Below are positions 37,614-46,809 of a stretch of DNA of 64,000 bases, piece by piece. Position 1 is the first letter of the stretch, and every line of letters starts with the position of its first letter. A program made the position numbers and the translations under genes. Source of the DNA: Stenotrophomonas rhizophila (GTDB taxonomy: Bacteria > Pseudomonadota > Gammaproteobacteria > Xanthomonadales > Xanthomonadaceae); the NCBI RefSeq assembly GCF_000661955.1, contig NZ_CP007597.1, positions 2,101,605 to 2,165,604 of the forward strand. Reading direction: 5' to 3'. Under the pieces are notes generated by a model. That model saw only the letters and a program-made list of their open reading frames with translations, was not told where the DNA came from and did no database searches.

Positions 37614-38248
37614 GTGGCGATACCCTGACCGCTGCCACGCAGCACGGGCAGCTCGCGGGCGGTCATCACGACCACGCCCATGAGCACCACGACGACGGCA
37701 GCAAGACCGTCGTCGGGTTCTGGATGTACCTGATGGGCGACTGCCTGATCTTCGCGGTGCTGTTTGCCACCTTCGGGGTGCTGCTCAACGGCACCGCCGA
37801 CGGTCCGTCGGGCAAGGAACTGTTCAAGCTGGGCTTCGTGCTGTCTGAAACGGTGGTGCTGCTGTTGAGCAGCTTCACCTTCGGCCTGGCGATGCTGGGT
37901 CTGCAGGCCAACAAGCGCAACCAGGTGGTGGGCTGGCTGGCCACCACCGGGCTGCTCGGTGCGGTGTTCATCGGCATGGAACTGTATGAGTTCGCCGAGC
38001 TGATCCATGAAGGCGCCACCCCCGACGTGAGCGCCTACCTCTCGGCGTACTTCACCCTGGTGGCCACCCACGGCCTGCACGTCACCTTCGGCCTGCTGTG
38101 GCTGGCGATCATGATCCACCAGGTGCTGAAGTTCGGCCTGGACGGCATCGTCCGCCGCCGCCTGGCCTGCCTGAGCCTGTTCTGGCACTTCCTGGACCTG
38201 ATCTGGATCTGTGTCTTCACCTTCGTCTACCTGCGGGAGTTCGTATGA
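37610..38248 (+). CDS. cyoC: Cytochrome bo quinol oxidase subunit III CyoC
   Basis: A 212-residue subunit III with five predicted helices. The N terminus is His-rich ([16 protein letters not shown]), which could bind a metal. The family motif [19 protein letters not shown] is present. It overlaps cyoB and cyoD by 4 bp each, so the operon is translationally coupled. Confidence 0.95.
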   Translation: MSGDTLTAATQHGQLAGGHHDHAHEHHDDGSKTVVGFWMYLMGDCLIFAVLFATFGVLLNGTADGPSGKELFKLGFVLSETVVLLLSSFTFGLAMLGLQANKRNQVVGWLATTGLLGAVFIGMELYEFAELIHEGATPDVSAYLSAYFTLVATHGLHVTFGLLWLAIMIHQVLKFGLDGIVRRRLACLSLFWHFLDLIWICVFTFVYLREFV

Positions 38249-38586
38249 GCCCGAGCGCTTCTGAAACCGATCGCGGTGGCAGCCACGCCACCCTCAAGGG
38301 CTACATCATCGGCCTGCTGCTGTGCCTGGTGCTCACCGGCGCCTCGTTCGGCGTGGTGATGGGCGGGTGGGTGCCACAGCCGTTGCGGCTGACCGCCATC
38401 GTGGTGCTGTGCGTGGTGCAGCTGGTGGCGCAGCTGGTGCTGTTCCTGCACATCGGCGCTGGCCGCAGCCAGCGCGAGAACACCGGCATCTTCCTGTGCA
38501 CGGCGTTCCTGATCGCCATTGTCGTCGCCGGTTCGTTGTGGGTCATGCACAACGCCACCCAGAACATGATGCCGATGCAGGTATGA
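38245..38586 (+). CDS. cyoD: Cytochrome bo quinol oxidase subunit IV CyoD
   Basis: A 113-residue, three-helix subunit IV. Family motifs are LKGYIIGLLLCLVLTGASF, QLVAQLVLFLHIG and LWVMHNATQNMM. It probably helps assemble the CuB site. A longer frame reaches back to 38098, but ATG 38245 overlapping the cyoC stop is the family start. It overlaps the PCuAC gene by 4 bp. Confidence 0.95.
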   Translation: MSPSASETDRGGSHATLKGYIIGLLLCLVLTGASFGVVMGGWVPQPLRLTAIVVLCVVQLVAQLVLFLHIGAGRSQRENTGIFLCTAFLIAIVVAGSLWVMHNATQNMMPMQV

Positions 38587-39083
38587 GCAGGGTCATGATC
38601 CAACGCGCGTGCTGCCTTGGCCTGGCCGCCGTGATGGGGCTGGCGGCGTCGCCGCCGGCTACCGCCGCCGCCGGGCGCGACAGCGCGTCGGTGGTGGCCA
38701 GTGAAACCTGGGTGCGATTGCCGCCGCCCGCCGCGGCCGTGGCAGCCGGCTACGTGGAGCTGGACAATGGCGGCGCCGCCAACCGCCTGGTGGCGGCCAG
38801 CGCGGCGGGCTTCGGCCAGGTGCAGATCCATGCGATGCGCATGGACGGCGAGGTCATGCGCATGCAGGCACTGCCCGAAGGCCTGCCGCTGCCGGCAGGG
38901 AAGATCACTTCGCTGCGGCCCGGCGGCTACCACCTGATGCTGATGATGCCCAAGCGCCCGCTGCAGGAGGGCCAGCACGTGCGGGTGCGCCTGCAGTTCG
39001 CCCATGGCGACGCGCTGCCCGTGGAGTTCGTGGTGCGCGATGGCATGGGTGGGCCCGCCAGCCAACACGGAGCCAACCGGTGA
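38583..39083 (+). CDS. Periplasmic copper chaperone PCu(A)C
   Basis: A 166-residue PCu(A)C protein. It has a signal peptide (to about residue 30, TAAAGR). The His/Met copper site is spread over IHAMRMDGEVMRM and GGYHLMLMMPK, the H(M)x..M..HxM pattern of the family. It delivers Cu(I) to oxidase assembly, often with SCO. It is fused by 4-bp overlaps to cyoD and the SCO gene, so it is made together with the quinol oxidase, probably to load CuB. Confidence 0.93.
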   Translation: MSRVMIQRACCLGLAAVMGLAASPPATAAAGRDSASVVASETWVRLPPPAAAVAAGYVELDNGGAANRLVAASAAGFGQVQIHAMRMDGEVMRMQALPEGLPLPAGKITSLRPGGYHLMLMMPKRPLQEGQHVRVRLQFAHGDALPVEFVVRDGMGGPASQHGANR

Positions 39084-39649
39084 TGCGCGGCGCGCTGGCG
39101 GCGTTGCTGGGCGGCCTGCTGCTGGCCGGCTGCGGCAGCGCGGACGCGCCGATCATGGGCCAGGCCGCCTTGGATGCGGTGGCATTGCAGGCCAGTGATG
39201 GGCGCACCCTTTCAATCCGGGACCTGCGTGGCAAGCCGACGTTGCTGTTCTTCGGCTTCACCCACTGCCCGGAAGTGTGTCCGTTGAGCCTGCTAAAGGC
39301 GGTGCAGCTCAAGCGCCGTCTCGGGCCGCTGGGGGAGTCGCTGCAGGTGGTATTCGTGACCATCGATCCACGGCGCGATACGCCTGCCCACCTGCGCGAG
39401 TACCTGGCCGCCTTCGATCCGACGTTCATCGGGTTGAGCGGCGATGAGGCAGGCACCCGTGCCATCGCCGAAAGCCTGCGGGTCAGCTACCGGCAGGTCG
39501 GCGAGGGCGATGCGGCGACCTTCGAACATACCGCGTCGTGGTTCCTGCTGGGCGCCGATGGCACGTTGCAGGACGTGCTGGGCTATGCGCTCACCGATGC
39601 GGAGATGGACGCCCGGCTGCGCGCGAAACTGACGGTGCCCGGCGCGTGA
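39080..39649 (+). CDS. SCO1/SenC-family copper-handling thiol protein
   Basis: A 189-residue lipoprotein (lipobox LLAGC) with a thioredoxin-like SCO domain. The copper ligands are the two cysteines in HCPEVCP and the His in FEHTASWFL. Such proteins load or reduce copper sites in heme-copper oxidases. The start may be GTG 39080 (overlapping the PCuAC stop by 4 bp) or ATG 39083. It ends the copper-delivery pair behind cyoABCD. Confidence 0.93.
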   Translation: MMRGALAALLGGLLLAGCGSADAPIMGQAALDAVALQASDGRTLSIRDLRGKPTLLFFGFTHCPEVCPLSLLKAVQLKRRLGPLGESLQVVFVTIDPRRDTPAHLREYLAAFDPTFIGLSGDEAGTRAIAESLRVSYRQVGEGDAATFEHTASWFLLGADGTLQDVLGYALTDAEMDARLRAKLTVPGA

Positions 39650-39659
39650 GCCGCCGGGA

Positions 39660-41150
39660 ATGAGCACTGCCGGAGCTACAGCGCCACGCAGCGATGCCGT
39701 GCTGCTGCTGGCATCGGCCGGCTGCGCGCTGACGGTGCTGGACACCAATGTGGTCGGGGTGGTGCTGCCCACCATCGCACGCGACCTGTCGGCGTCGTTC
39801 GCGGACATCGAGTGGGTGGTCAGCGCCTACGTGCTGTGCTTTGCCTCGCTGCTGCTGCCCGCCGGCACCCTGGCCGACCGCATCGGTCGGCGGCGCCTGT
39901 ATCTGATCGGCCTGGTGCTGTTCGCGCTCACCTCGGTGGCCTGCGGGTTGGCAGCGCAGGCGGGTGCGCTGTACCTGGCGCGGGCCGGGCAGGGTGCGGC
40001 GGCGGCGTTCATGCTGGCCCCGGCGCTGTCGCTGATCGGCCATGCCCACCAGGACCCTGCGCGACGCGCACGGGCCTGGGCGATATGGGGCGCGATCATG
40101 GGCCTGACCATGGTGCTGGCCCCGTTGATCGGTGGGGCGATTGCCACCTGGTTGGGCTGGCGGTGGGCCTTCCACATCAATCTGCCGTTGTGCCTGCTGC
40201 TGGCGGCGATGAGCGGGCGTTTCGTGCCCGAATCGCGCGACCCCGTGCGCCGTCGCATCGATGTGGCCGGCGTGGTGCTGTTCGCCGGCAGCATGCTGTC
40301 GTGGACGTGGGCACTGATCCGCGGCCCGGTGCAAGGCTGGACCAGCATCGCCGTACTGCCGTGGCTGGTGTCCGGCGTGGTGCTGGGAGCCGCCTTCATC
40401 CGCGTTGAGCAGCGCCGCGCCCAGCCGATGCTGGACCTGCGCCTGTTCCGGATACCGGCGCTGGTGGGCGCGGTGATCGCGATGTTCGCCTACGCCGCCG
40501 CGGTGCAGGTGATGGCGTCGCTGCTGCCGTTGCTGCTGCAGAACGTGCGCGGCGACAGCGTGCTGCTGGCCGGCCTGCACATGCTGCCGTTCGCGCTGGC
40601 GATGCTGCTGCTGCCGTTCCTTGGCCGGCGTCTGGGCGCGCACTGGGATACGGGAAAGATCCTCGCGCTGGGGTTGGGCGTGGCCGTGCTCGGCAACCTG
40701 GGCATCGCGCTGTCGTTGTGGCAGCACAGCGGGCCGGGGCTGTTGGTGGCCATGGCGGTGCTGGGCAGTGGCGGCGGCCTGCTCAACGGTGAAACGCAGA
40801 AGGCGATCATGAGCGTGATTCCCCCGGACCGCGCCGGCATGGCCTCGGGCATCAGCACCACCGCGCGCTTCTCCGGCATCCTGATCGGGTTTGCGACGTT
40901 GGGGGCGGTGCTGTCCAGCCATGTGCGGGCCGCCGCCGAAGCCCGCTTGGCCGCGGCCGGCCACCCGGTCTCGCCGGCGTTGCTGGAACGGGTGGTGGTG
41001 GGCGAGTTGTCGACGTCGACGGATGCGCTGGGTGTGCTGGCACGCGCGGCCTATGCGCAGGGCGCCGGCTACGCGTTCGTCGCCGCCGCACTGATGGCCC
41101 TGCTGGCGATGCTGGTGACGCGGTGGTTGATGCGCCTGCCGCCCCGCTGA
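39660..41150 (+). CDS. DHA2-family MFS drug efflux transporter
   Basis: A 496-residue, 14-helix EmrB/QacA-type exporter. The DHA2 signature TVLDTNVVGVVLPTI is near residue 25, with motif A ADRIGRRRLY and the helix-4 arginine region GAAAAFMLAPALSL. It starts 10 bp after the SCO gene on the same strand, so it may share the cyo transcript, although its job is unlikely to be linked to respiration. A substrate cannot be read from the sequence. Confidence 0.9.
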   Translation: MSTAGATAPRSDAVLLLASAGCALTVLDTNVVGVVLPTIARDLSASFADIEWVVSAYVLCFASLLLPAGTLADRIGRRRLYLIGLVLFALTSVACGLAAQAGALYLARAGQGAAAAFMLAPALSLIGHAHQDPARRARAWAIWGAIMGLTMVLAPLIGGAIATWLGWRWAFHINLPLCLLLAAMSGRFVPESRDPVRRRIDVAGVVLFAGSMLSWTWALIRGPVQGWTSIAVLPWLVSGVVLGAAFIRVEQRRAQPMLDLRLFRIPALVGAVIAMFAYAAAVQVMASLLPLLLQNVRGDSVLLAGLHMLPFALAMLLLPFLGRRLGAHWDTGKILALGLGVAVLGNLGIALSLWQHSGPGLLVAMAVLGSGGGLLNGETQKAIMSVIPPDRAGMASGISTTARFSGILIGFATLGAVLSSHVRAAAEARLAAAGHPVSPALLERVVVGELSTSTDALGVLARAAYAQGAGYAFVAAALMALLAMLVTRWLMRLPPR

Positions 41151-41186
41151 GTGTCGCCCACAGGACGGCAACCACTGCCCCTGCGA

Positions 41187-42020
41187 TCAGGGTGCCACCG
41201 CGCGCAGCGCCCAGCAGGCGGCGACGAATTCAACGCGGTCGCCCTGCACGAACGGGGCAAAGGCCTGCTCCACCACCTGCAGCACCCGCGTACGCAGCGC
41301 CGCGTCGATCTGCGGATCGCGCAGCATCCCACCCACCGGCCCCAGCAACGACACGTACCGGTGCAGGTCGGCGGTGCGGATGCTGCAGACCTGGTCCACC
41401 GCCGTCACCTCGATATCGCGCCAGCCACCGTCGGCCAGGATGTCGAGCACATGCTGACGATCGGCGAAGGCGAACTGCCCCGGGCCGTCGGCCGTGCGCG
41501 GGGGCAGCGCCAGCAAGGGCGCGGCGGCGCGTTCGGCGGTGGTCAGGAACGGGTTCTCGGCGGCACTGCGCCAGGCCAGCGCATGCAACGTGCCGCCGCT
41601 GCGCGTGGCCTGAAGCAGGTTGGCGAAAGCCTGCACCGGGTCGTCGAAGAACATCACCCCGAAGCGCGAGACGATGCGATCCAGGCGGGCCGGCGCAAAG
41701 CGGTGCCGCTGCGCATCGCCCACCGCGAAGTCGATCTGCAGACCCGCCGCGGCGGCGCGTTCCACCGCACGGGCGATCATCGGCGCGGAGATGTCCACGC
41801 CACTGCAGTGGCCGCCTTCGCCGAGCCGGGCGGCGATGGCCAGGCACACCGCACCGGTGCCGCAGCCCACGTCCAGTACATGTGCGGGCTGGCCTGCCGG
41901 AACAGCCCCCGCAAGCTGTTCGGCCAGCGGCGCGAACATGCCGTCCAGCAGCGCTTGTGCCTCCACCCATACCTCGCCGGAGGGGCCGTTCCAGAGGGCG
42001 TGTTGAGGGGTATCGGTCAT
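41187..42020 (-). CDS. Class I SAM-dependent methyltransferase
   Basis: A 277-residue methyltransferase with motif I VLDVGCGTGAVCLAIA near residue 50, motif II-like GVDISAPMI and post-motif LDRIVSRFGVMFFDDP. The substrate is unknown; the central motifs resemble small-molecule methyltransferases. It is divergent from a MerR-type regulator 76 bp away, with a 19-bp-spaced promoter on its own strand (see 42063-42093), so it is probably switched on by that regulator. Confidence 0.9.
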   Translation of the reverse strand: MTDTPQHALWNGPSGEVWVEAQALLDGMFAPLAEQLAGAVPAGQPAHVLDVGCGTGAVCLAIAARLGEGGHCSGVDISAPMIARAVERAAAAGLQIDFAVGDAQRHRFAPARLDRIVSRFGVMFFDDPVQAFANLLQATRSGGTLHALAWRSAAENPFLTTAERAAAPLLALPPRTADGPGQFAFADRQHVLDILADGGWRDIEVTAVDQVCSIRTADLHRYVSLLGPVGGMLRDPQIDAALRTRVLQVVEQAFAPFVQGDRVEFVAACWALRAVAP

Positions 42021-42062
42021 GACGGTCTCGATCTGGGCTTGCCAGCAGGGAAGGGAGCCCGC

Positions 42063-42093
42063 ACTCTGGCACTTCAAGTGCACTTGAGGTCAA
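42063..42093 (-). promoter_or_regulatory. MerR-type promoter with a SoxR-box-like dyad
   Basis: On the minus strand TTGACC (42093-42088) and CAGAGT (42068-42063) are 19 bp apart and the spacer is the dyad TCAAGTGCACTTGA. This spacing and dyad are typical of SoxR/MerR-class promoters. It reads toward the methyltransferase gene. The same DNA overlaps the leader of the MerR gene, so autoregulation is likely. Confidence 0.75.
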
Positions 42094-42096
42094 GCG

Positions 42097-42510
42097 ATGC
42101 GCGAGCTGGATATCGCCGAGGTGGCCCGCCGCTCAGGCCTGGCCGCATCGGCACTGCGCTACTACGAAGCGAAGGGCCTGATCCGGCCGATGGGTCGGCA
42201 TGGCCTGCGCCGCGTGTATGCCGATGCGGTGCTGGAGCAGTTGGCGTTGATCACGCTGGGGCGCGCAGCGGGACTGTCGCTGCAGGAGATCGGGACGATG
42301 CTGGCGGTCGGAGACGGCACCGGTATAGATCGCACGCGGCTGGCGGCCAAGGCCGATGCGCTGGACCTGCGTATCGCGCGCATGACCGTGATGCGTGACG
42401 GTTTGAGGCACGCGGCGGCGTGCCGTGCCCCCAGTCATCTGGAGTGCCCGCGCTTTCGCGCACTGATGCGGCTCAACCGGCCACCGTATCCACCAGCAGC
42501 TTCACGTTGA
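42097..42510 (+). CDS. MerR-family regulator (Cys-x7-Cys type)
   Basis: A 137-residue MerR-family protein. The winged helix ([20 protein letters not shown]) is followed by a dimerisation helix and a C-terminal [11 protein letters not shown], a Cys-x7-Cys-Pro pattern as in CueR, which suggests a metal or thiol sensor; it lacks the four-Cys iron-sulfur cluster of SoxR. GAGGT serves as ribosome site. Its last 38 bp overlap the convergent mntH gene end. Confidence 0.88.
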   Translation: MRELDIAEVARRSGLAASALRYYEAKGLIRPMGRHGLRRVYADAVLEQLALITLGRAAGLSLQEIGTMLAVGDGTGIDRTRLAAKADALDLRIARMTVMRDGLRHAAACRAPSHLECPRFRALMRLNRPPYPPAASR

Positions 42511-43819
42511 GCACCAGGATGATCGCGGCGATCACCCACGCCAGCGCGATCAGCCAGCGTGGCGCGACCAACGCGCCCATCTTCGCCTTGTCCGACACGA
42601 ACCGCACCAGCGGAATCACCGCGAAGGGCAACTGCATCGACAGCAGCACCTGGCTGAGCACCAGCAGCCGCGCGGTGCCCTGTTCGCCATAGATCGCGGT
42701 GACGATCACCACCGGCACGATCGCGATGCCGCGGGTGATCAGGCGGCGTGCCCACGGGGCGATGCGCAGGCGCAGGAAGCCCTCCATCACGATCTGCCCG
42801 GCCAGCGTGGCGGTCACGGTGGAGTTGATGCCCGAGGCGAGCAGGGCGACCGCGAACAAGGTCGAGGCCAGTCCCACGCCGAGCATGGGCGCCAGCAGTT
42901 CGTAGGCCTGCTCGATCTCCTGCACATCGGTGCGACCGTGCGCGTGGAAGACCGCTGCGGCCAGGATCAGAATCGAAGCATTGATGAACAACGCCAGCAT
43001 CAAGGCGATGGTGCTGTCGGTCACTGCCCAGCGCAGCGCGCTGCGACGGCCGGGGTCGGTGCGCGGGTAGGCGCGGGTCTGCACGATGGACGAATGCAGA
43101 TACAGGTTGTGCGGCATCACCGTGGCGCCGATGATCCCGATGGCCAGGTACAGCGCATGCGGGTTGGTGACCACCTCGGCGCGGGGAATGAAGCCGCCGA
43201 GCACGGCCTGCAGCGGCGGCGCGGCGAAGGCGATCTGGATCGCGAAGCAGGCAAAGATCACCAGCAGCAGCGCGATCACGAACGCTTCCAGCGCACGGAA
43301 CCCGCGGTTCATCAGCCACAGCACCAGCACCACGTCGATGGCGGTGATGATCGCCCCGGCCAGCAGCGGAATGCCGAACAGCAGCTTGAGTGCGATGGCC
43401 GTGCCGATCACCTCGGCCAGATCGCAGGCGATGATCGCGATTTCGCAGAGCAGCCACAGGCCCAGGGTGACTGGGCGCGAGTAGTGGTCGCGGCAGGCCT
43501 GGGCCAGGTCGCGCCCGGTGGCGATGCCGAGCCGGGCCGACAGCCCCTGCAGCACGATGGCCATCAGGTTGGACAGCAGGATCACCGACAGCAGCAGGTA
43601 GCCGAACTGGGCGCCGCCGGCGATGTCGGTGGCCCAGTTGCCCGGGTCCATGTAGCCCACCGACACCATGTAACCCGGGCCCAGGAACGCCAACAGCCGG
43701 AACCACCAGTGCCCGCCGTGGGGGACGGCGACGCTGGCGTTCATGTCGCCAAGGCTGGGGCTGTGGCCGTCTGAAGACGGCCAGGCAGACGCGGTGTCGG
43801 GGCGGCGTTGGATGTCCAC
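42473..43819 (-). CDS. mntH: Nramp-family Mn(II)/H+ importer MntH
   Basis: A 448-residue manganese/iron importer of the inner membrane with 11 helices. The metal-site motifs are [11 protein letters not shown] in helix 1 and [13 protein letters not shown] in helix 6. It would bring in Mn(II) against oxidative stress. An MntR-like palindrome lies 7 bp before the start codon (43826-43845). The start could be ATG 43819 or ATG 43744. Its 3' end overlaps the convergent MerR gene by 38 bp. No mntR gene is in the window. Confidence 0.95.
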   Translation of the reverse strand: MDIQRRPDTASAWPSSDGHSPSLGDMNASVAVPHGGHWWFRLLAFLGPGYMVSVGYMDPGNWATDIAGGAQFGYLLLSVILLSNLMAIVLQGLSARLGIATGRDLAQACRDHYSRPVTLGLWLLCEIAIIACDLAEVIGTAIALKLLFGIPLLAGAIITAIDVVLVLWLMNRGFRALEAFVIALLLVIFACFAIQIAFAAPPLQAVLGGFIPRAEVVTNPHALYLAIGIIGATVMPHNLYLHSSIVQTRAYPRTDPGRRSALRWAVTDSTIALMLALFINASILILAAAVFHAHGRTDVQEIEQAYELLAPMLGVGLASTLFAVALLASGINSTVTATLAGQIVMEGFLRLRIAPWARRLITRGIAIVPVVIVTAIYGEQGTARLLVLSQVLLSMQLPFAVIPLVRFVSDKAKMGALVAPRWLIALAWVIAAIILVLNVKLLVDTVAG

Positions 43820-43825
43820 GGCCGC

Positions 43826-43845
43826 AATATAGCAGAGGCTATGTT
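43826..43845 (-). promoter_or_regulatory. MntR-like operator at mntH
   Basis: AATATAGC-AGAG-GCTATGTT is close to the E. coli MntR consensus (AACATAGC-N4-GCTATGTT). It sits directly in front of mntH and should mediate Mn(II)-dependent repression. Confidence 0.82.
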
Positions 43846-43895
43846 AGTAAGGCTTTGCAATTTCCGGTCATGCCATGGCGGCCGCCGGCCACGCT

Positions 43896-44843
43896 TCAAC
43901 GCGGGGGAGGGGGCGGGACGCGCATGCCGTGGGTGTGTGGCAGGCAGGCTTTCATCGCATCGATGAAGGCCCGCAGCCGGCTCGGAATCTGCCGGGCAGA
44001 CGGGTACACCAGGTGCACGGGCAGCGGCGGTGCTTCGCGCTCGGGCAGCAGGCGCAGCAACCGGCCCGCGCGCAGCTCATCGCTGACCAGCCACGCCGAC
44101 ACCACCGCCGCGCCCAACCCGGCCAGCGCCGCCTGGCGCACCACGAACAGGTTGTCGGTGAGCAGCCGCGGCTGGATGTCGACCTGCAGCGCCGGACCCC
44201 CATCGGCCGCCAGCAGGGTGACGCGCTCGCGGTAGTACGTGGTCAGCGCGATCCATGGCAGCGTGCCCGGCAACGCCGGGTCGCGCACATCGGCCGTGCC
44301 GACCAGGGCCGGCGCGGCCACCGCGATACGCGGCACTTCGGCCAGCGGCACCGCGACCAGGTGCGGGGCGTCCACCGCCCCCACCCGGATCGCGCAGTCG
44401 ATGCCCTCGGCGATGAAGTCGGGATGGCGGTCTTCCAGCATCCACTCCAGGGTGACCTGCGGGTAGCGCGCCAGGAACTGCAGCATCGGCTCCAGCAGCT
44501 GGGCCTGCCCGAAGGCATGCGGCACCACCACGCGCAGGCGCCCGCGCGGCACGTCCACTTCGCCGCGCAGGTCGGCCTGGATCGCCTCCCAGTCAGCTAC
44601 CAGCGACTGCGCATGCACAAAGCAGCGTTCGCCGTCGTCGGTGAGCGTCATGCGGTGAGTGGACCGTTTGAGCAGCTGCAGGCCGAACAGCCGCTCCAGC
44701 GCCTGCAGGCGGCGGCTCACGGTGGGCTGGGTGGTGCCCAGCTGCACGGCAGCCGCCGACAGGCTGCCACTTTCAACGATGCGCACGAAGGTGCGCAGCA
44801 GGTCGATCCGATCGGCACCGGCGGCGCTGGTTGGGATGGTCAT
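43896..44843 (-). CDS. LysR-family transcriptional regulator
   Basis: A 315-residue LysR-type regulator. The N-terminal winged helix is seen in FVRIVESGSLSAAAVQLGTT with QPTVSRRLQALER, and the ligand domain runs from about 90 to 300 (GRLRVVVPHAFGQAQLLEPM). It ends in a poly-Pro tail (VPPPPPR). It is divergent from the MFS gene 97 bp away, which it probably controls. The inducer is unknown. Confidence 0.92.
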   Translation of the reverse strand: MTIPTSAAGADRIDLLRTFVRIVESGSLSAAAVQLGTTQPTVSRRLQALERLFGLQLLKRSTHRMTLTDDGERCFVHAQSLVADWEAIQADLRGEVDVPRGRLRVVVPHAFGQAQLLEPMLQFLARYPQVTLEWMLEDRHPDFIAEGIDCAIRVGAVDAPHLVAVPLAEVPRIAVAAPALVGTADVRDPALPGTLPWIALTTYYRERVTLLAADGGPALQVDIQPRLLTDNLFVVRQAALAGLGAAVVSAWLVSDELRAGRLLRLLPEREAPPLPVHLVYPSARQIPSRLRAFIDAMKACLPHTHGMRVPPPPPR

Positions 44844-44940
44844 GCGGGGTGCGTATAGGCGATATGTGCGCCAGCCTACTACACGGGCGGATCTTCAGGG
44901 CCGATGCTGGCGCCATCGTCTTCCCCGCTTGGAACTGCTC

Positions 44941-46134
44941 ATGTCCAGTACGCATAGCCCTGCCGTGGCACCCGCCACGCACGCCGTTGCGCCACGCCTG
45001 ATCCTGGCCATGGCGGCCGGGGCCGGCTTCTCGGTCGCCTCGATCTACTACAGCCAGCCGATGCTCGGGGTGATCGGCCCAGACCTCGGCGCCGCGCCCG
45101 CGGCCACCGGCATGGTGCCCACGCTGACCCAGCTCGGCTACGCGCTGGGGATCCTGCTGCTGGCCCCGCTGGGCGACCGCTTCGACCGGCGCCAGCTGAT
45201 CCTGGCCAAGGCCGTGTTGCTGGCGCTGATGCTGGCCGGGGCCGCGCTCGCCGGCAGCCTGCCAACCCTGCTGCTGGCCAGCCTGCTGATCGGCGTGACC
45301 GCGACCATGGCCCAGGACGTGGTGCCCGCTGCGGCCAGCCTCGCACCGGCGGCCGAGCGCGGCAGCGTGGTCGGCAAGGTAATGACCGGGTTGCTGCTGG
45401 GCATCCTGCTCTCACGTGTGGCCAGCGGTCTGGTCGCGCAGTGGCTGGGGTGGCGCAGCATGTTCGCCCTGGCGGCGGTCTCGGTGGTGCTCATCGCCCT
45501 GGCACTGGCGCGCGCGTTGCCGCGGTTCGCGCCCACCACCACGTTGGGCTACCCGGCACTGCTGGGCTCGCTGGTGGCCTTGTGGCGCGGGCAACCGGCG
45601 CTGCGTCGGGCGGTGTTCGCGCAGGGGCTGCTGGCGGTGGGGTTCAGCGCGTTCTGGTCGACCCTGGCGCTGATGCTGCACAGCCGCTACCAGGTGGGCA
45701 GCGCCGTGGCCGGCGCATTCGGCATCGCCGGCGCCGCCGGTGCGCTGGCCGCGCCGCTGGCCGGGCGCTGGGCTGACCGTCTCGGCAGCCATGCGGTGGC
45801 ACGTATTGCGATCCTGGTGGCGCTGGCGGGCTTTGCGATGCTGTTGCTGGAGGCATGGCTGCCACGTGCGGCGATCCTGCCGCTGCTGGCGGTCAGCGCG
45901 GTGGTGTTCGATTTCGGTTTCCAGTCGGCGCTGGTGTCGCACCAGACGCTGGTCTACGGCCTGGTGCCGGAGGCGCGCAGCCGGCTCAACGCGCTGCTGT
46001 TCACCGGGGTGTTCCTGGGCATGGCCAGCGGCGGTGCGCTCGGCAGCCTGGCACTCGCGCACTGGGGCTGGACCGGCGTGGCGTTGCTGGCCACCGGTGC
46101 GGCGGCACTGAGCCTGGTGGTGCGCCGCCGCTGA
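44941..46134 (+). CDS. MFS transporter (12-helix, DHA1-like)
   Basis: A 397-residue major facilitator transporter with 12 helices. Motif A-like LAPLGDRFDRRQLIL is after helix 2 and the helix 1 segment reads ASIYYSQPMLGVIGPDLG, a pattern common in sugar/aromatic efflux permeases of the YnfM-like group. ATG 44941 is chosen over a much longer frame from 44659 that runs over the LysR gene. It is divergent from the LysR regulator. The substrate is unknown. Confidence 0.9.
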   Translation: MSSTHSPAVAPATHAVAPRLILAMAAGAGFSVASIYYSQPMLGVIGPDLGAAPAATGMVPTLTQLGYALGILLLAPLGDRFDRRQLILAKAVLLALMLAGAALAGSLPTLLLASLLIGVTATMAQDVVPAAASLAPAAERGSVVGKVMTGLLLGILLSRVASGLVAQWLGWRSMFALAAVSVVLIALALARALPRFAPTTTLGYPALLGSLVALWRGQPALRRAVFAQGLLAVGFSAFWSTLALMLHSRYQVGSAVAGAFGIAGAAGALAAPLAGRWADRLGSHAVARIAILVALAGFAMLLLEAWLPRAAILPLLAVSAVVFDFGFQSALVSHQTLVYGLVPEARSRLNALLFTGVFLGMASGGALGSLALAHWGWTGVALLATGAAALSLVVRRR

Positions 46135-46146
46135 GTGACGCGGCGG

Positions 46147-46805
<659 letters not shown>

Positions 46806-46809
<4 letters not shown>

